In this document: piece after piece, positions 8,002-16,971 of the stretch
How the letters are laid out: every line of letters begins with the position of its first letter
Position numbering within the stretch: position 1 is the first letter of the stretch
Assembly: GCF_001761385.1 (NCBI RefSeq)
Contig: NZ_CP017476.1
Span: 2,717,501-2,781,500, forward strand
DNA from: Hydrogenophaga crassostreae
GTDB taxonomy: Bacteria; Pseudomonadota; Gammaproteobacteria; Burkholderiales; Burkholderiaceae_C
Direction: 5' to 3'
Length of the DNA stretch: 64,000 nucleotides
Made by a program: the position numbers and the translations under genes
The notes under the pieces: model-generated
Database searches by the model: none
Told to the model about the DNA's origin: nothing
The model's input: the letters and a program-made list of their open reading frames with translations, nothing else

Positions 8002-8544
8002 TCACACGTAAGCGTTGACCGACTTCACGTGCCGCATGTGCAGCGACATGCCCAGGGCAGCCATGTGGTTGCTGTTGCGGCTGAGAATCTGCTCAGCCAG
8101 TGGCAAAAACTCGGATTCCTCGAAACTCGCGTGGGCCTGGTATTCGGTCACCAGCCTGTGCAGTTCGCTCACATCGAGGTTGGTGCTGTGTCCCTTGGCC
8201 ACGGGCTTCAAGCCCTTTTCCAGTTGCTTCCACAGCGCTTCAACGGCGCGGTGTTCGTCGGTCAGGCGTTTGGCCATGGCTTTGACGCGGGTGAGCTCAT
8301 CGCCCGCTTGCGCGCTCGCAATCACGGCGGGGAACAGTTCACGCTCTTCTTCGAGGTGGTGCTCAAAAATCGCTTCGCGAAAAAATTCCAGCGATTCTTC
8401 TGCAATCTGACGGGCTCTCGCCGCAGGCTCCAGCAGCGCTGGCAGCTCATCCAGAGCCTTCAGGCGTTTCACAATGCCCACATGACAGTTGTTGAAATTG
8501 CTGATGGGAGCGGCGGTATCGACTACTGGCGGGGCGGCGTTCAT
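8002..8544 (-). CDS. Hemerythrin-domain protein
   Basis: 180 residues forming a four-helix bundle. Candidate di-iron ligands are visible in the expected order: His21, His62 or His63 with Glu66 in EHHLEEERELFP, His98 in DEHRAVE, then His138 and Glu142 in HASFEESEF. The family binds oxygen, NO or peroxide through a diiron site and serves in oxygen sensing, iron repair or stress defence. Start supported by AGGAG 6 nt upstream. The gene is followed by a strong terminator, so it is probably monocistronic. No signal peptide; cytoplasmic. Confidence 0.85.
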   Translation of the reverse strand: MNAAPPVVDTAAPISNFNNCHVGIVKRLKALDELPALLEPAARARQIAEESLEFFREAIFEHHLEEERELFPAVIASAQAGDELTRVKAMAKRLTDEHRAVEALWKQLEKGLKPVAKGHSTNLDVSELHRLVTEYQAHASFEESEFLPLAEQILSRNSNHMAALGMSLHMRHVKSVNAYV

Positions 8545-8672
8545 GGCGGTCTCCTGGGGCCCGTGGCGCGGAGCGGATCGCTCTCAGAAATCGCGCACGA
8601 AGCAACTGCAGCCGAGTCTAGGGAAGACAGGCATCCGCGCCTTGATGCAGGTCAAGGCCAGGGTCCAGCCGA

Positions 8673-9644
8673 TCAATGCGCTGGCGATTTGCCACGCATG
8701 CGGTTCACGGTGTTGAACAGGAAGACCGCTACAGCGCCAGCCAGCAAACCCGCCGCACCACCCGCAAAGCTGCTCACCACACCACCGACCCATCCAAGGC
8801 CTTCGGCAAAATGCTCAACCGCATGGCCGAGCGCAGGGATGCCGTGCAGCAAGATGCCGCCGCCCACCAGGAACATCGCGGCTGTGCCCACAACCGACAG
8901 CGTTTTCATCAGCCATGGCGCAAAAACCAGCAGGCCCCGGCCAACGGCCTGTTTCCATCTGGCAGCCTGCTGGGTCAGGTAGAGACCCACATCGTCCAGT
9001 TTCACGATGCCGGCGACCAGGCCGTATACACCCATGGTCATGATCGTCGCGATGCCCACCAGCACGGCCAGTTGGCGCCCGAAACTCGCGTCGGCCACGG
9101 TACCCAGCGTGATCACGATGATTTCGGCCGAAAGAATGAAATCGGTACGGATCGCGCCTTTCACCTTGTCTTTCTCAAACGCAACCAGATCCACATCTTC
9201 GTCGTTCACGGCCTTGACCAGTTCCTGGTGATGGGCTTCATCGTCTTCCTTCTTGTGGAAAAACGCGTGCAACACCTTTTCCGCGCCCTCAAAACAGAGA
9301 AACAGGCCTCCCATCATGAGCAAAGGTGTGATCGCCCAGGGCGCCACCGCGCTGATGGCCAGTGCCGCAGGCACCAGAATGGCCTTGTTCAGCATCGAGC
9401 CCTTGAACACCGCCCAGACCACCGGCAACTCGCGGTCGGCCTTCACGCCCGTGACCTGTTCCGCATTCAGCGCCAGATCGTCACCCAGCACACCGGCCGT
9501 TTTTTTGGCCGCGATCTGGGTCATGGCGGCCACATCGTCGGCCGCGCTCATGCCCTGGCGGGCGGCGACTTTGGTCATGACGGCGACGTCATCGAGCAAA
9601 GTGGCGATGTCGTCAATGAGGGCGAGGAGACTGGAGGCGGCCAT
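8673..9644 (-). CDS. DUF808 (YedI-like) inner-membrane protein
   Basis: 323 residues. The start SSLLALIDDIATLLDDVAVM and the segment AADDVAAMTQIAAKKTAGVLGDDLALN (about 34-60) are the signature of DUF808. Several membrane spans follow (about 85-130, 170-225, 240-275, 285-310). Function is not established; YedI is an inner-membrane protein. The start lacks a strong Shine-Dalgarno but matches the family exactly. Its stop is 128 nt upstream of the hemerythrin start and it follows the dioxygenase gene by 14 nt, so it may share that transcript. Confidence 0.85.
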   Translation of the reverse strand: MAASSLLALIDDIATLLDDVAVMTKVAARQGMSAADDVAAMTQIAAKKTAGVLGDDLALNAEQVTGVKADRELPVVWAVFKGSMLNKAILVPAALAISAVAPWAITPLLMMGGLFLCFEGAEKVLHAFFHKKEDDEAHHQELVKAVNDEDVDLVAFEKDKVKGAIRTDFILSAEIIVITLGTVADASFGRQLAVLVGIATIMTMGVYGLVAGIVKLDDVGLYLTQQAARWKQAVGRGLLVFAPWLMKTLSVVGTAAMFLVGGGILLHGIPALGHAVEHFAEGLGWVGGVVSSFAGGAAGLLAGAVAVFLFNTVNRMRGKSPAH

Positions 9645-9658
9645 GGGCGGGAAAACTT

Positions 9659-10498
9659 TCAGGGTTGGCGGTCAGGCCGAGGCCAGACCAGCGGAAACAG
9701 GGGGTCGTTCAACGCACTGCCGTCGGGCAACCTGTCGCTGAGACCCGCAAACGGTGGCGATGTTCGCCAAGGGCGCGGCGCGTGACGCGCATCATCGCCC
9801 AGGTACCGTGCAGAGAATACACGGCGGCGCGCACCCGGCCCAGTGCCGCTGGAGGCATGCAGGCTGAGCATGTGGAAAGCCACACAGTCGCCTGGCTCCA
9901 GCGCCCAGCCGAGCTGGCGAAAACGCTCGGGGTCGGCATCGATGGCGGGCAGCTCGGCCAGCGTCCCTTCGGCGAACCATTTCGCTTGGCTGTCGCGAAA
10001 GGTGCGCGGCATGTACCAGGCGCCTTCGTGGGAACCGGCCACAAAACGCAACGTGCTCACCAGCGGCACCCGGTCCACCGGGATCCAGAAGCTCACGTTT
10101 TGCCGACCGCTCACGTTGTAGTACGGCTGGTCCTGATGCCAGGGCGTGGGCTGGCGCGTGTCCGCTTCCTTGACCAGCAAATGATCGTGGTACAGGCGCA
10201 CCGTATCGCTCCGCATCAGCTGGGCGGCGATGTGGGGCAGCGCCGAGTTTTGCAGGATGTCACGGTAGGCCGGGTTGTTTTGCCAGGTGCAGAAATCTTC
10301 CACAAACCGGCCCGGATCGTCGGGTTCGCTGGCCACGAGGGCCAAGGGGCTCAGGTGGGCGAGGTTGTGTTCGATGCCTTCTTGGAGGCGCTGGACGTCT
10401 GCGGGGGAGAGCACGCCGCGCAGAACCACTGCGCCTTCTTCGACATAGCCAGCAATGGTTTCAGGACTGATTGGGTGTGAATTCGCCATTTTTACCAT
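9659..10498 (-). CDS. Phytanoyl-CoA dioxygenase (PhyH) family oxygenase
   Basis: 279 residues with the double-stranded beta-helix iron site: HxD in WHQDQPYY (His121, Asp123) and a distal His, probably His214 in SLHASSG, followed by the basic RRRVFSARY segment that would hold 2-oxoglutarate. The family comprises Fe(II)/2-oxoglutarate-dependent hydroxylases and halogenases acting on small molecules; the substrate cannot be told. Start could be the ATG at 10498 or the one at 10489; neither has a clear ribosome site. It is followed 14 nt later by DUF808. Confidence 0.8.
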   Translation of the reverse strand: MVKMANSHPISPETIAGYVEEGAVVLRGVLSPADVQRLQEGIEHNLAHLSPLALVASEPDDPGRFVEDFCTWQNNPAYRDILQNSALPHIAAQLMRSDTVRLYHDHLLVKEADTRQPTPWHQDQPYYNVSGRQNVSFWIPVDRVPLVSTLRFVAGSHEGAWYMPRTFRDSQAKWFAEGTLAELPAIDADPERFRQLGWALEPGDCVAFHMLSLHASSGTGPGARRRVFSARYLGDDARHAPRPWRTSPPFAGLSDRLPDGSALNDPLFPLVWPRPDRQP

Positions 10499-10558
10499 GT
10501 CAGCAGCGACGCAAAACGGGCTCGCAGTGGGACCAAATACAACGGGCGCAAACCAAAG

Positions 10559-10851
10559 CTACGCGGCTACGAGAGGCTTGAACGACCTGTTGGCCGTACC
10601 AAGACAGGGCTTCTTTACTTGATGCACGAGATTGCCCGGACCCAAGACCCGCAATCCACGGTATGTCTCCGCTGGAATCGCCAGAACACCACCTGGACCC
10701 ACGACCGTCCATTCAGAAAAATCTTGCGACCCCAGTCGGCTCCTTGTCCGGAGCCCCCCACGGCGCGCAGCACGCTATCGAGACGCTTCAAAGCCCCTTC
10801 GTCGTACCCATCTGCGACGAGCCACTCTTCACTTTTCAAAGCTGTCTGCAT
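10559..10851 (-). pseudogene. Possible small gene split between two frames (remnant)
   Basis: This gap of about 440 bases (10499-10935) has no intact recognised gene. On the minus strand one frame starts with ATG at 10851 and runs to a stop at 10615; it begins with plausible protein sequence (EGALKRLDSVLRAVGG). A second frame, open until TAG 10559-10561, carries an equally protein-like stretch (TVVGPGGVLAIPAETYRG). The two could be halves of one gene broken by a frameshift near 10720, or chance open frames. I recognise neither half. No ribosome site is evident. Treat as tentative. Confidence 0.25.
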
Positions 10852-10935
10852 TGTGAAAAGGTATGCTTGGATGTACCGGTGTTGGCCAGACCGACAGAAA
10901 TGTGTCCCTGAAGGAAAAGCGCGATACGCAAGCCA

Positions 10936-13900
10936 TCACCCGATGGCCTTGCGGGCATTGCGCCAAATCCGCATCCAGGGGCTCTGCGCCGCCGGGTCAC
11001 CACTCGTCCAGCTCATCTGGATGTTGCGGAACACGCGCTCGGGGTGCGGCATCATGGCGGTGAAGCGGCCGTCGGCCGTGGTCACGGCGGTCAGGCCGCC
11101 GGGGCTGCCGTTGGGGTTGAACGGGTATTGCTCGGTGGCGGCGCCATCGTTGTCCACGTAACGCATCGCGGCCAGCGCTTTTGACGCATCACCCCGGTGC
11201 TTGAAGTTGGCGTAGCCCTCGCCGTGCGCCACCGCGATCGGCAAGCGGCTGCCGGCCATGCCTTGCAGGAACAGGCTGGGCGACTCCAGCACCTCCACCA
11301 TCGACAGGCGCGCTTCGAAGCGCTCGCTCTGGTTGGTGGTGAAGCGCGGCCAGGCTTGGGCGCCGGGAATGATGTCGGCCAATTCGGCGAACATCTGGCA
11401 GCCGTTGCACACGCCCAGACCAAACGTGGTCTGGCGGGCGAAGAACTCGCGGAACTGGTCGGACAGCACGTCGTTGAACGTGATGCTGCGGGCCCAGCCG
11501 ATGCCGGCGCCCAGCGTGTCGCCGTAGCTGAAACCGCCGCAGGCCACCACACCCTGGAAATTGCGCAAATTGGCGCGGCCCATTTGCAGGTCGGTCATGT
11601 GCACGTCAAACGCTTCAAAACCGGCTTGCGTGAAGGCGTAGGCCATTTCCACATGGGAGTTCACGCCCTGCTCGCGCAGGATGGCCACTTTCGGGCGCGC
11701 GGAGTTGATGAACGGCGCGGCCACGTTGTCCGAGGGATCGAAACTGAGCGACACGTGCATGCCCGGGTCTTGCGGCAAGCCCGCTGCAGCGTGCTCGGCA
11801 TCGGCGCAGGCCGGGTTGTCGCGCTGCTGGTTGATCTTCCAGCTCACGCTGTCCCAGACCTGGTGCAGGTCAAAGAGATCGGCACTGAACACGGCCTTGG
11901 TGTCGCGCCAGACCTGCAACTTGCCCTTGCCCACTTCGATGGTGGAGCTCAGCGGGCGGGTCTTGCCGATGAAGTGGCTGTGTTTGGACAAGCCATGCTC
12001 GCGCAGCGTCTGCATCACGGCATCCCGTTCAGAGGTGGCCACCTGGATCACGGCGCCCAGCTCTTCGCTGAACAAGGCCTTGAGGGTGAGCTCTTCGCGG
12101 CGCGCGCTGACCTGGGTGGCCCAGTTTTTCGCGTCGCCCGAATCCATGCGGCTGTCGGAGATGCCGTCGCCCTCCAGGAGCAGCATGTCGATGTTGAGCG
12201 ACACGCCGATGTGGCCTGCGAAGGCCATTTCGGCTGCAGTGGCCAGGAGGCCGCCGTCGGAGCGGTCGTGGTACGCGAGGATGCTGCCTTTGGCGCGCAA
12301 GGCGTTGATGGCGTTGACGAGCTTGATCAGGTCTTGCGGATCGTCCAGATCGGGCACACCGTCTTTCACCGGGCAGCCTGGCTGCTTGAGCGTTTCGCCC
12401 AGAATGCTGCCGGCCATGCGGTGTTGACCCTTGCCCAGATCGATCAGGATCAGGGTGGTGTCGTCAATCGCGCTGTTGAGCTGGGGCGTGAGCGTGTTGC
12501 GCACGTCAGCCAGGGTAGCGAAGGCGGTCACGATCAGGCTGACCGGCGAAGTCACCTTCTTCTGCTGGCCAGCATCGGTCCATTGCGTGCGCATGGACAG
12601 GCTGTCTTTGCCCACCGGAATGGAAATGCCCAGTGCCGGGCACAGCTCCATGCCGACGGCTTTCACTGTGTCATACAGCGCCGCGTCTTCGCCCGGCTCG
12701 CCGCAGGCGGCCATCCAGTTGGCGCTGAGCTTCACGCGCGAGAGTTCGAACGGCGCGGCCAGCAGGTTGGTGATGGCTTCGGCCACCGCCATGCGGCCCG
12801 AGGCCGGCGCATCGAGCGCGGCCAGCGGCGTGCGCTCACCCATGCTCATGGCTTCACCTGCAAAACCCGAAAAATCGGCCAGGGTCACGGCGCAATCGGC
12901 CACCGGCACCTGCCAGGGACCCACCATCTGGTCGCGGTGGCTCAGACCGCCCACGGTGCGGTCGCCGATGGTGATCAGAAAACGCTTGGAAGCCACGGTC
13001 GGGTGGCTCAAAACGTCGATCACGGCTTTTTGCAGGTCCACGCCGGTGAGCTCCATGGGCACCGCCTGGCGCTCCACGGATTTGACATCGCGGTGCATTT
13101 TCGGCGGCTTGCCGAGCAACACATCCATGGGCATGTCGACCGGGGACTCCTTGCCTTCATCGAACACCGTCAGATGGCGTTCTTCGGTGGCCACACCCAC
13201 GACCGCGAACGGGCAACGCTCGCGCTCACAGAACGACTTGAACAAATCGAGCGATTCAGGCGCGATCGCCAACACGTAGCGCTCCTGGCTCTCGTTGCAC
13301 CAGATTTCCTTGGGCGCCAGACCGCTCTCTTCCAGCTGAACCGCGTTCAAATCGAAGTGCGCACCCCGCCCTGCGTCGTTCACCAGTTCCGGGAACGCGT
13401 TGGACAAACCGCCCGCGCCCACGTCGTGGATGAACAAAACCGGGTTTTTCTCGCCCAGCGTCCAGCAATGGTTGATTACCTCTTGCGCACGCCGCTCGAT
13501 TTCGGGGTTGCCGCGCTGCACGGAATCAAAGTCCAGCGAGGCGGCGTTGGTGCCGCTGGCCATGGAGCTGGCCGCGCTGCCGCCCATGCCGATTTTCATG
13601 CCGGGGCCACCGAGCTGGATCAGCAGGGAACCGGCCGGGAAATCGATCTTTTTCGTCTGGGTCGAATCGATCACGCCCAGGCCGCCCGCGATCATGATGG
13701 GCTTGTGGTACCCGCGCATCACGCCAGTCACGGCCTGTTCGTATTCACGGAAGTAGCCCAGCAGGTTGGGCCGGCCAAATTCGTTGTTGAAGGCCGCGCC
13801 GCCCAGCGGCCCCTCAGTCATGATTTGCAGCGGGCTGGCGATGTGCTCAGGCTTGCCGTCGGGCTGGTCGCTCATGCCGCCCCAGAGTTTGGACACGGTG

Positions 13901-14955
13901 AAGCCGGTCAGACCCGCCTTGGGCTTGGAGCCGCGGCCGGTGGCACCTTCATCGCGGATCTCGCCGCCCGCGCCCGTGGACGCGCCGGGAAATGGCGAAA
14001 TCGCGGTCGGGTGGTTGTGGGTCTCCACCTTCATCAGGATGTGGTGGGTGGCCGCCTCGGCCGCGTAGGCCGGCGAAGCGCCCTTGCCTGCTCGCGCCAC
14101 GAAACGCTCGATCTCGCTGCCTTCCATGATGGAGGCGTTGTCGGAATACGCCACGATGGTGTGCTGCGGCGCGGTCTGATGCGTGTGGCGGATCATGCCA
14201 AACAGGCTTTTCTCTTGCAGGGCGCCGTCAATGGTGAACTGGGCGTTGAAAATTTTGTGACGGCAGTGCTCGCTGTTGGCCTGCGCAAACATCATCAACT
14301 CCACATCGGTGGGGTTGCGCTTCAAACCCGTGAATGCGTTCACAAGGTAATCGATCTCGTCTTCCGCCAAGGCCAGGCCCCAATCCTTGTTGGCCTTTTC
14401 CAGCGCCGATTTGCCGCCGCCAAGCACGTCCACATGCTCCATCGCAGCCGGATGCAATTCGGTGAACAAGGCCTCGGCCTGGCTGCGCTCGGTCGTGACC
14501 AGTTCGGTCATGCGGTCGTGCAGCACATCGCCGATGGCTCTCAGTTGCGCTTCGCTCAGAGTGGGTTTGCTCAACAGGCCGGTTTTGAGCGTGATGCGGT
14601 ACTCGACCAGTCGCTCCACGCGGTGCAGCGACAGGCCGCAGTTGTGGGCAATGTCGGTGGCTTTAGAGGCCCACGGTGACACGGTGCCCAGACGGGGCAG
14701 CACCCACAGCGCCGCAGCGCCGACCTTGGCGGCCGCCAGATGCGCTTCAGAGCAAGGCTCGCCATAGGCCATCAACTGCCCCAGGCGCTCCACGGTGCGC
14801 TCATCGGGCTCGGCTTCGAACGAAGCCAAATGCACGAAGCGGGCCGTGAGGCCGGTGATCTTGTCGGAGATCTCCGCCAGACGGGGCAGGAGTTGCTGGA
14901 CTTTGAAGTCGCTGACAGCGTTGCCGCCATCAAAAAAGCGCAGATGCAGGGTCAC
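10936..14955 (-). CDS. purL: Phosphoribosylformylglycinamidine synthase (PurL, large fused form)
   Basis: 1339 residues, the usual length of the single-chain proteobacterial enzyme. It catalyses ATP- and glutamine-dependent conversion of FGAR to FGAM, step four of purine synthesis. Order of parts: an N-terminal PurS-like region (1-160) with SPWASKATDIAHNCG, a linker, the first ATP-grasp-like FGAM synthase half with the substrate motif KVETHNHPTAISPFPGASTG (about 320), the second half, and a C-terminal class I glutaminase with nucleophile Cys in GVCNGCQMF and catalytic His in PHPERVFRN. GTG start at 14955, matching the family N-terminus; no obvious Shine-Dalgarno. Monocistronic by position. 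Confidence 0.97.
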   Translation of the reverse strand: MTLHLRFFDGGNAVSDFKVQQLLPRLAEISDKITGLTARFVHLASFEAEPDERTVERLGQLMAYGEPCSEAHLAAAKVGAAALWVLPRLGTVSPWASKATDIAHNCGLSLHRVERLVEYRITLKTGLLSKPTLSEAQLRAIGDVLHDRMTELVTTERSQAEALFTELHPAAMEHVDVLGGGKSALEKANKDWGLALAEDEIDYLVNAFTGLKRNPTDVELMMFAQANSEHCRHKIFNAQFTIDGALQEKSLFGMIRHTHQTAPQHTIVAYSDNASIMEGSEIERFVARAGKGASPAYAAEAATHHILMKVETHNHPTAISPFPGASTGAGGEIRDEGATGRGSKPKAGLTGFTVSKLWGGMSDQPDGKPEHIASPLQIMTEGPLGGAAFNNEFGRPNLLGYFREYEQAVTGVMRGYHKPIMIAGGLGVIDSTQTKKIDFPAGSLLIQLGGPGMKIGMGGSAASSMASGTNAASLDFDSVQRGNPEIERRAQEVINHCWTLGEKNPVLFIHDVGAGGLSNAFPELVNDAGRGAHFDLNAVQLEESGLAPKEIWCNESQERYVLAIAPESLDLFKSFCERERCPFAVVGVATEERHLTVFDEGKESPVDMPMDVLLGKPPKMHRDVKSVERQAVPMELTGVDLQKAVIDVLSHPTVASKRFLITIGDRTVGGLSHRDQMVGPWQVPVADCAVTLADFSGFAGEAMSMGERTPLAALDAPASGRMAVAEAITNLLAAPFELSRVKLSANWMAACGEPGEDAALYDTVKAVGMELCPALGISIPVGKDSLSMRTQWTDAGQQKKVTSPVSLIVTAFATLADVRNTLTPQLNSAIDDTTLILIDLGKGQHRMAGSILGETLKQPGCPVKDGVPDLDDPQDLIKLVNAINALRAKGSILAYHDRSDGGLLATAAEMAFAGHIGVSLNIDMLLLEGDGISDSRMDSGDAKNWATQVSARREELTLKALFSEELGAVIQVATSERDAVMQTLREHGLSKHSHFIGKTRPLSSTIEVGKGKLQVWRDTKAVFSADLFDLHQVWDSVSWKINQQRDNPACADAEHAAAGLPQDPGMHVSLSFDPSDNVAAPFINSARPKVAILREQGVNSHVEMAYAFTQAGFEAFDVHMTDLQMGRANLRNFQGVVACGGFSYGDTLGAGIGWARSITFNDVLSDQFREFFARQTTFGLGVCNGCQMFAELADIIPGAQAWPRFTTNQSERFEARLSMVEVLESPSLFLQGMAGSRLPIAVAHGEGYANFKHRGDASKALAAMRYVDNDGAATEQYPFNPNGSPGGLTAVTTADGRFTAMMPHPERVFRNIQMSWTSGDPAAQSPWMRIWRNARKAIG

Positions 14956-15081
14956 GGTGGGTGGCCTAGAACGACCGGGCGAAGGACAAGCCCGGAGGAT
15001 GGGTGGAAACCCCCGATTTTACCCGCGCCTCAACCGCTCAATCGCCACAGGCAAGCCCTCAATGACCAGGGGCAACCTGCT

Positions 15082-15102
15082 GGCGCCGGGCCACCCGGCA
15101 CC
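15082..15102 (-). terminator. Hairpin downstream of the outer-membrane protein gene
   Basis: On the minus strand GGTGCCGGG and CCCGGCGCC pair over 9 bp (one G-T wobble) around a 3-nt loop, starting 3 nt after the stop at 15106. No T-run follows, so it may act as an mRNA 3' end stabiliser or a weak terminator before purL. Confidence 0.45.
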
Positions 15103-15105
15103 GCA

Positions 15106-15777
15106 TCAGAAGCTGTAGCCGACGCTGAACTTGAGCACCGGCAACACCTTGGCGCTGGACACATCGTCCTGGGCTTTGCGCTCTTCGGCGGCAATACGTG
15201 CAGCGGCACCCGGTTGGCTCAACAAGCCGTCATTGCCCGCCAGGGTGATCTTGGGCTCACCAATGGCCACACCCAGGTCGAACGCGAAGGTCCAGCCTGG
15301 CTCACCCCGTTGGCCGTGACCCCAGCCGACGCCGACATATGGCATCGTCGACGGGTATTTGATGGTTGCACGCAGCTTGCTGCCGTCGGCTGAAAAAGAC
15401 TGCCCGTCAATGGTGAAGGTGCCCCCCTGCTGCTCGGCTTCCAGTGCGGCACTGGAACCACCCAGCGTGGCGCCCAACACCACGCGGAACGTACCCTGGA
15501 AAGGGCGGATATCGGCAAACAAGCCGCTGCCGCGAAGTTTCAGATCACCTTTGTAGGTGATGTCTTCGTTGGTGTAGGTCTCAGACACCGAACCCTGCAC
15601 CAACTCTCCGCGCACGCCCAAATGGCTGGTCACAGGCAGATTCAAGCCCAGGCCCAGCCCTCCCGTACCGACCACGCCATACACACCCGGATTGCCCGGC
15701 AAACCGTCGGATCCCTGGGCCATGGCCGAACCCGACAACAACGCGGCTGCCATACAAACGGCACGGATTTTGATCAT
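15106..15777 (-). CDS. Outer-membrane beta-barrel protein
   Basis: 223 residues with a signal peptide (MIKIRAVCMAAALLSGSAMA, cleavage before QGSDG). The mature chain alternates polar and hydrophobic residues in many strands, contains glycine-rich turns (GVVGTGGLGLGLNLP, GVGWGHGQRG) and ends in a strand with terminal Phe (VGYSF), the signal for BAM-mediated insertion. It resembles small porin-like barrels of unknown transport role found in betaproteobacteria. ATG 15777 is preceded by AAGAGC. A TATACT element 44 nt upstream is a possible -10. Monocistronic. Confidence 0.7.
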   Translation of the reverse strand: MIKIRAVCMAAALLSGSAMAQGSDGLPGNPGVYGVVGTGGLGLGLNLPVTSHLGVRGELVQGSVSETYTNEDITYKGDLKLRGSGLFADIRPFQGTFRVVLGATLGGSSAALEAEQQGGTFTIDGQSFSADGSKLRATIKYPSTMPYVGVGWGHGQRGEPGWTFAFDLGVAIGEPKITLAGNDGLLSQPGAAARIAAEERKAQDDVSSAKVLPVLKFSVGYSF

Positions 15778-15820
15778 TTAAGCTCTCTTTCTTTCTGCAG
15801 ATTGGAATTGAAACCGTCCC

Positions 15821-15826
15821 AGTATA
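15821..15826 (-). promoter_or_regulatory. Possible -10 element for the outer-membrane protein gene
   Basis: TATACT reads on the minus strand, 44 nt before the start codon at 15777, and would give a leader of about 37 nt. No good -35 is visible at 16-18 nt, so the call rests on the -10 and position alone. The surrounding gap (15778-16149, 372 bases) holds nothing else I can identify except the map promoter region at its far end. Confidence 0.35.
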
Positions 15827-16135
15827 GGAGTGCAGCCTGCGTCCAAACGCAAGGTCTGGGAGCGTTTTGTGCCCTGTTTCTGTGAAGTTGAAACGTGTTC
15901 TCGAGGGCGCCAGAAAACCAGTTTTCCAACCGGACCATTGAGGCTCCCCTCGCAAACACCACGCATCGGCCCCTCGGTTTCTGCTCGGCACTCGTTGTTC
16001 TGCAACCCGCTCTGTTTTTGTCCGGGGATCCGTGTAAAGGTCCACAACTGTTGCATCAAACCTTCACACGCTGCCGACATCAGGGCTCCATACAGGCCAA
16101 AAATCCGCTGATCAACCGGTCAGCGCCACTCGCGA

Positions 16136-16141
16136 GATAAT
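16136..16141 (+). promoter_or_regulatory. GATAAT -10-like element just before map
   Basis: GATAAT ends 8 nt before the ATG of map at 16150, and there is no Shine-Dalgarno in between. If used as a -10 it would start transcription within a nucleotide or two of the start codon. The -35 region is poor. Confidence 0.4.
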
Positions 16142-16149
16142 CTTTACCC

Positions 16150-16968
16150 ATGAGCATCACCTACAAAGACGAAGCCGGCATTGCGGGCATGCGCGAGGCC
16201 TGCCGCCTCGCCTCCGAAGTGCTGGATTACCTGACGCCCCACATCCAGCCCGGCGTAACCACACTGGAAATCGACCGCCTTTCGGCCGAATACATGAAAG
16301 AACAGGGCACGCGCTCTGCCACCATTGGCTACCAGCCAAGCGGTTACCCGCCCTACCCTGGCCACCTGTGCACCTCGGTCAACCAGGTGATCTGCCATGG
16401 CATTCCCAACGAGAAAGCGCTGAAGAAGGGCGACATCCTGAACGTTGACGTCACCGTCATCACCAAAGATGGCTGGTTCGGCGACAACAGCCGCATGTTC
16501 CTGATCGGTGGCGAAGCGGCTTGCAGCGTTCAGGCCAGGCGCCTGACGCAGGTCACTTTTGAAGCGATGTGGAAAGGCATCATGATGGTCAAGCCCGGCG
16601 TGCGCCTGGGCGATATCGGCCACGCCATTCAGACCTACGCCGAAGGCAATGGGTTCACCGTGGTGCGCGAGTTTTGCGGCCACGGCATTGGCCAGCGCTT
16701 CCACGAAGAACCACAGGTGCTGCACTATGGCCGCCCGGGTACGCTGGAGACACTGAAAGAAGGCATGACCTTCACCATCGAACCCATGATCAATGCGGGC
16801 AAGCGCGACATCAAGGAAATGAACGACGGCTGGACCATCGTCACCAAGGACCGATCGCTGTCGGCGCAATGGGAACACACCATATTGGTGACACCATCCG
16901 GCTACGAAGTGCTCACCATGTCGGCCGGCAGCCCTGCCACGCCCGATTTCGTGACACCAGCGGCCTGA
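16150..16968 (+). CDS. map: Type I methionine aminopeptidase
   Basis: 272 residues, normal length for the bacterial enzyme that removes the initiator Met from nascent proteins after deformylation. All expected ligands are visible: substrate His83 (CHGIPN), metal ligands Asp100 (NVDVTV), Asp112 (GDNS), His178 (GHGIGQRFHEEP), Glu211 (TIEPMIN) and Glu242 (WEHTILVT). Start ATG is preceded by a possible -10 rather than a ribosome site. glnD begins 4 nt after its stop, so the two are co-transcribed, an arrangement common in betaproteobacteria. Confidence 0.97.
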   Translation: MSITYKDEAGIAGMREACRLASEVLDYLTPHIQPGVTTLEIDRLSAEYMKEQGTRSATIGYQPSGYPPYPGHLCTSVNQVICHGIPNEKALKKGDILNVDVTVITKDGWFGDNSRMFLIGGEAACSVQARRLTQVTFEAMWKGIMMVKPGVRLGDIGHAIQTYAEGNGFTVVREFCGHGIGQRFHEEPQVLHYGRPGTLETLKEGMTFTIEPMINAGKRDIKEMNDGWTIVTKDRSLSAQWEHTILVTPSGYEVLTMSAGSPATPDFVTPAA

Positions 16969-16971
16969 TCC

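Noticed and set aside
11197..14679. Very long open frame on the plus strand opposite purL
   Set aside because: GC-rich coding DNA leaves the antisense frame free of stops. The product is His/Gln/Arg/Gly-rich without domains, and purL on the other strand is certain.
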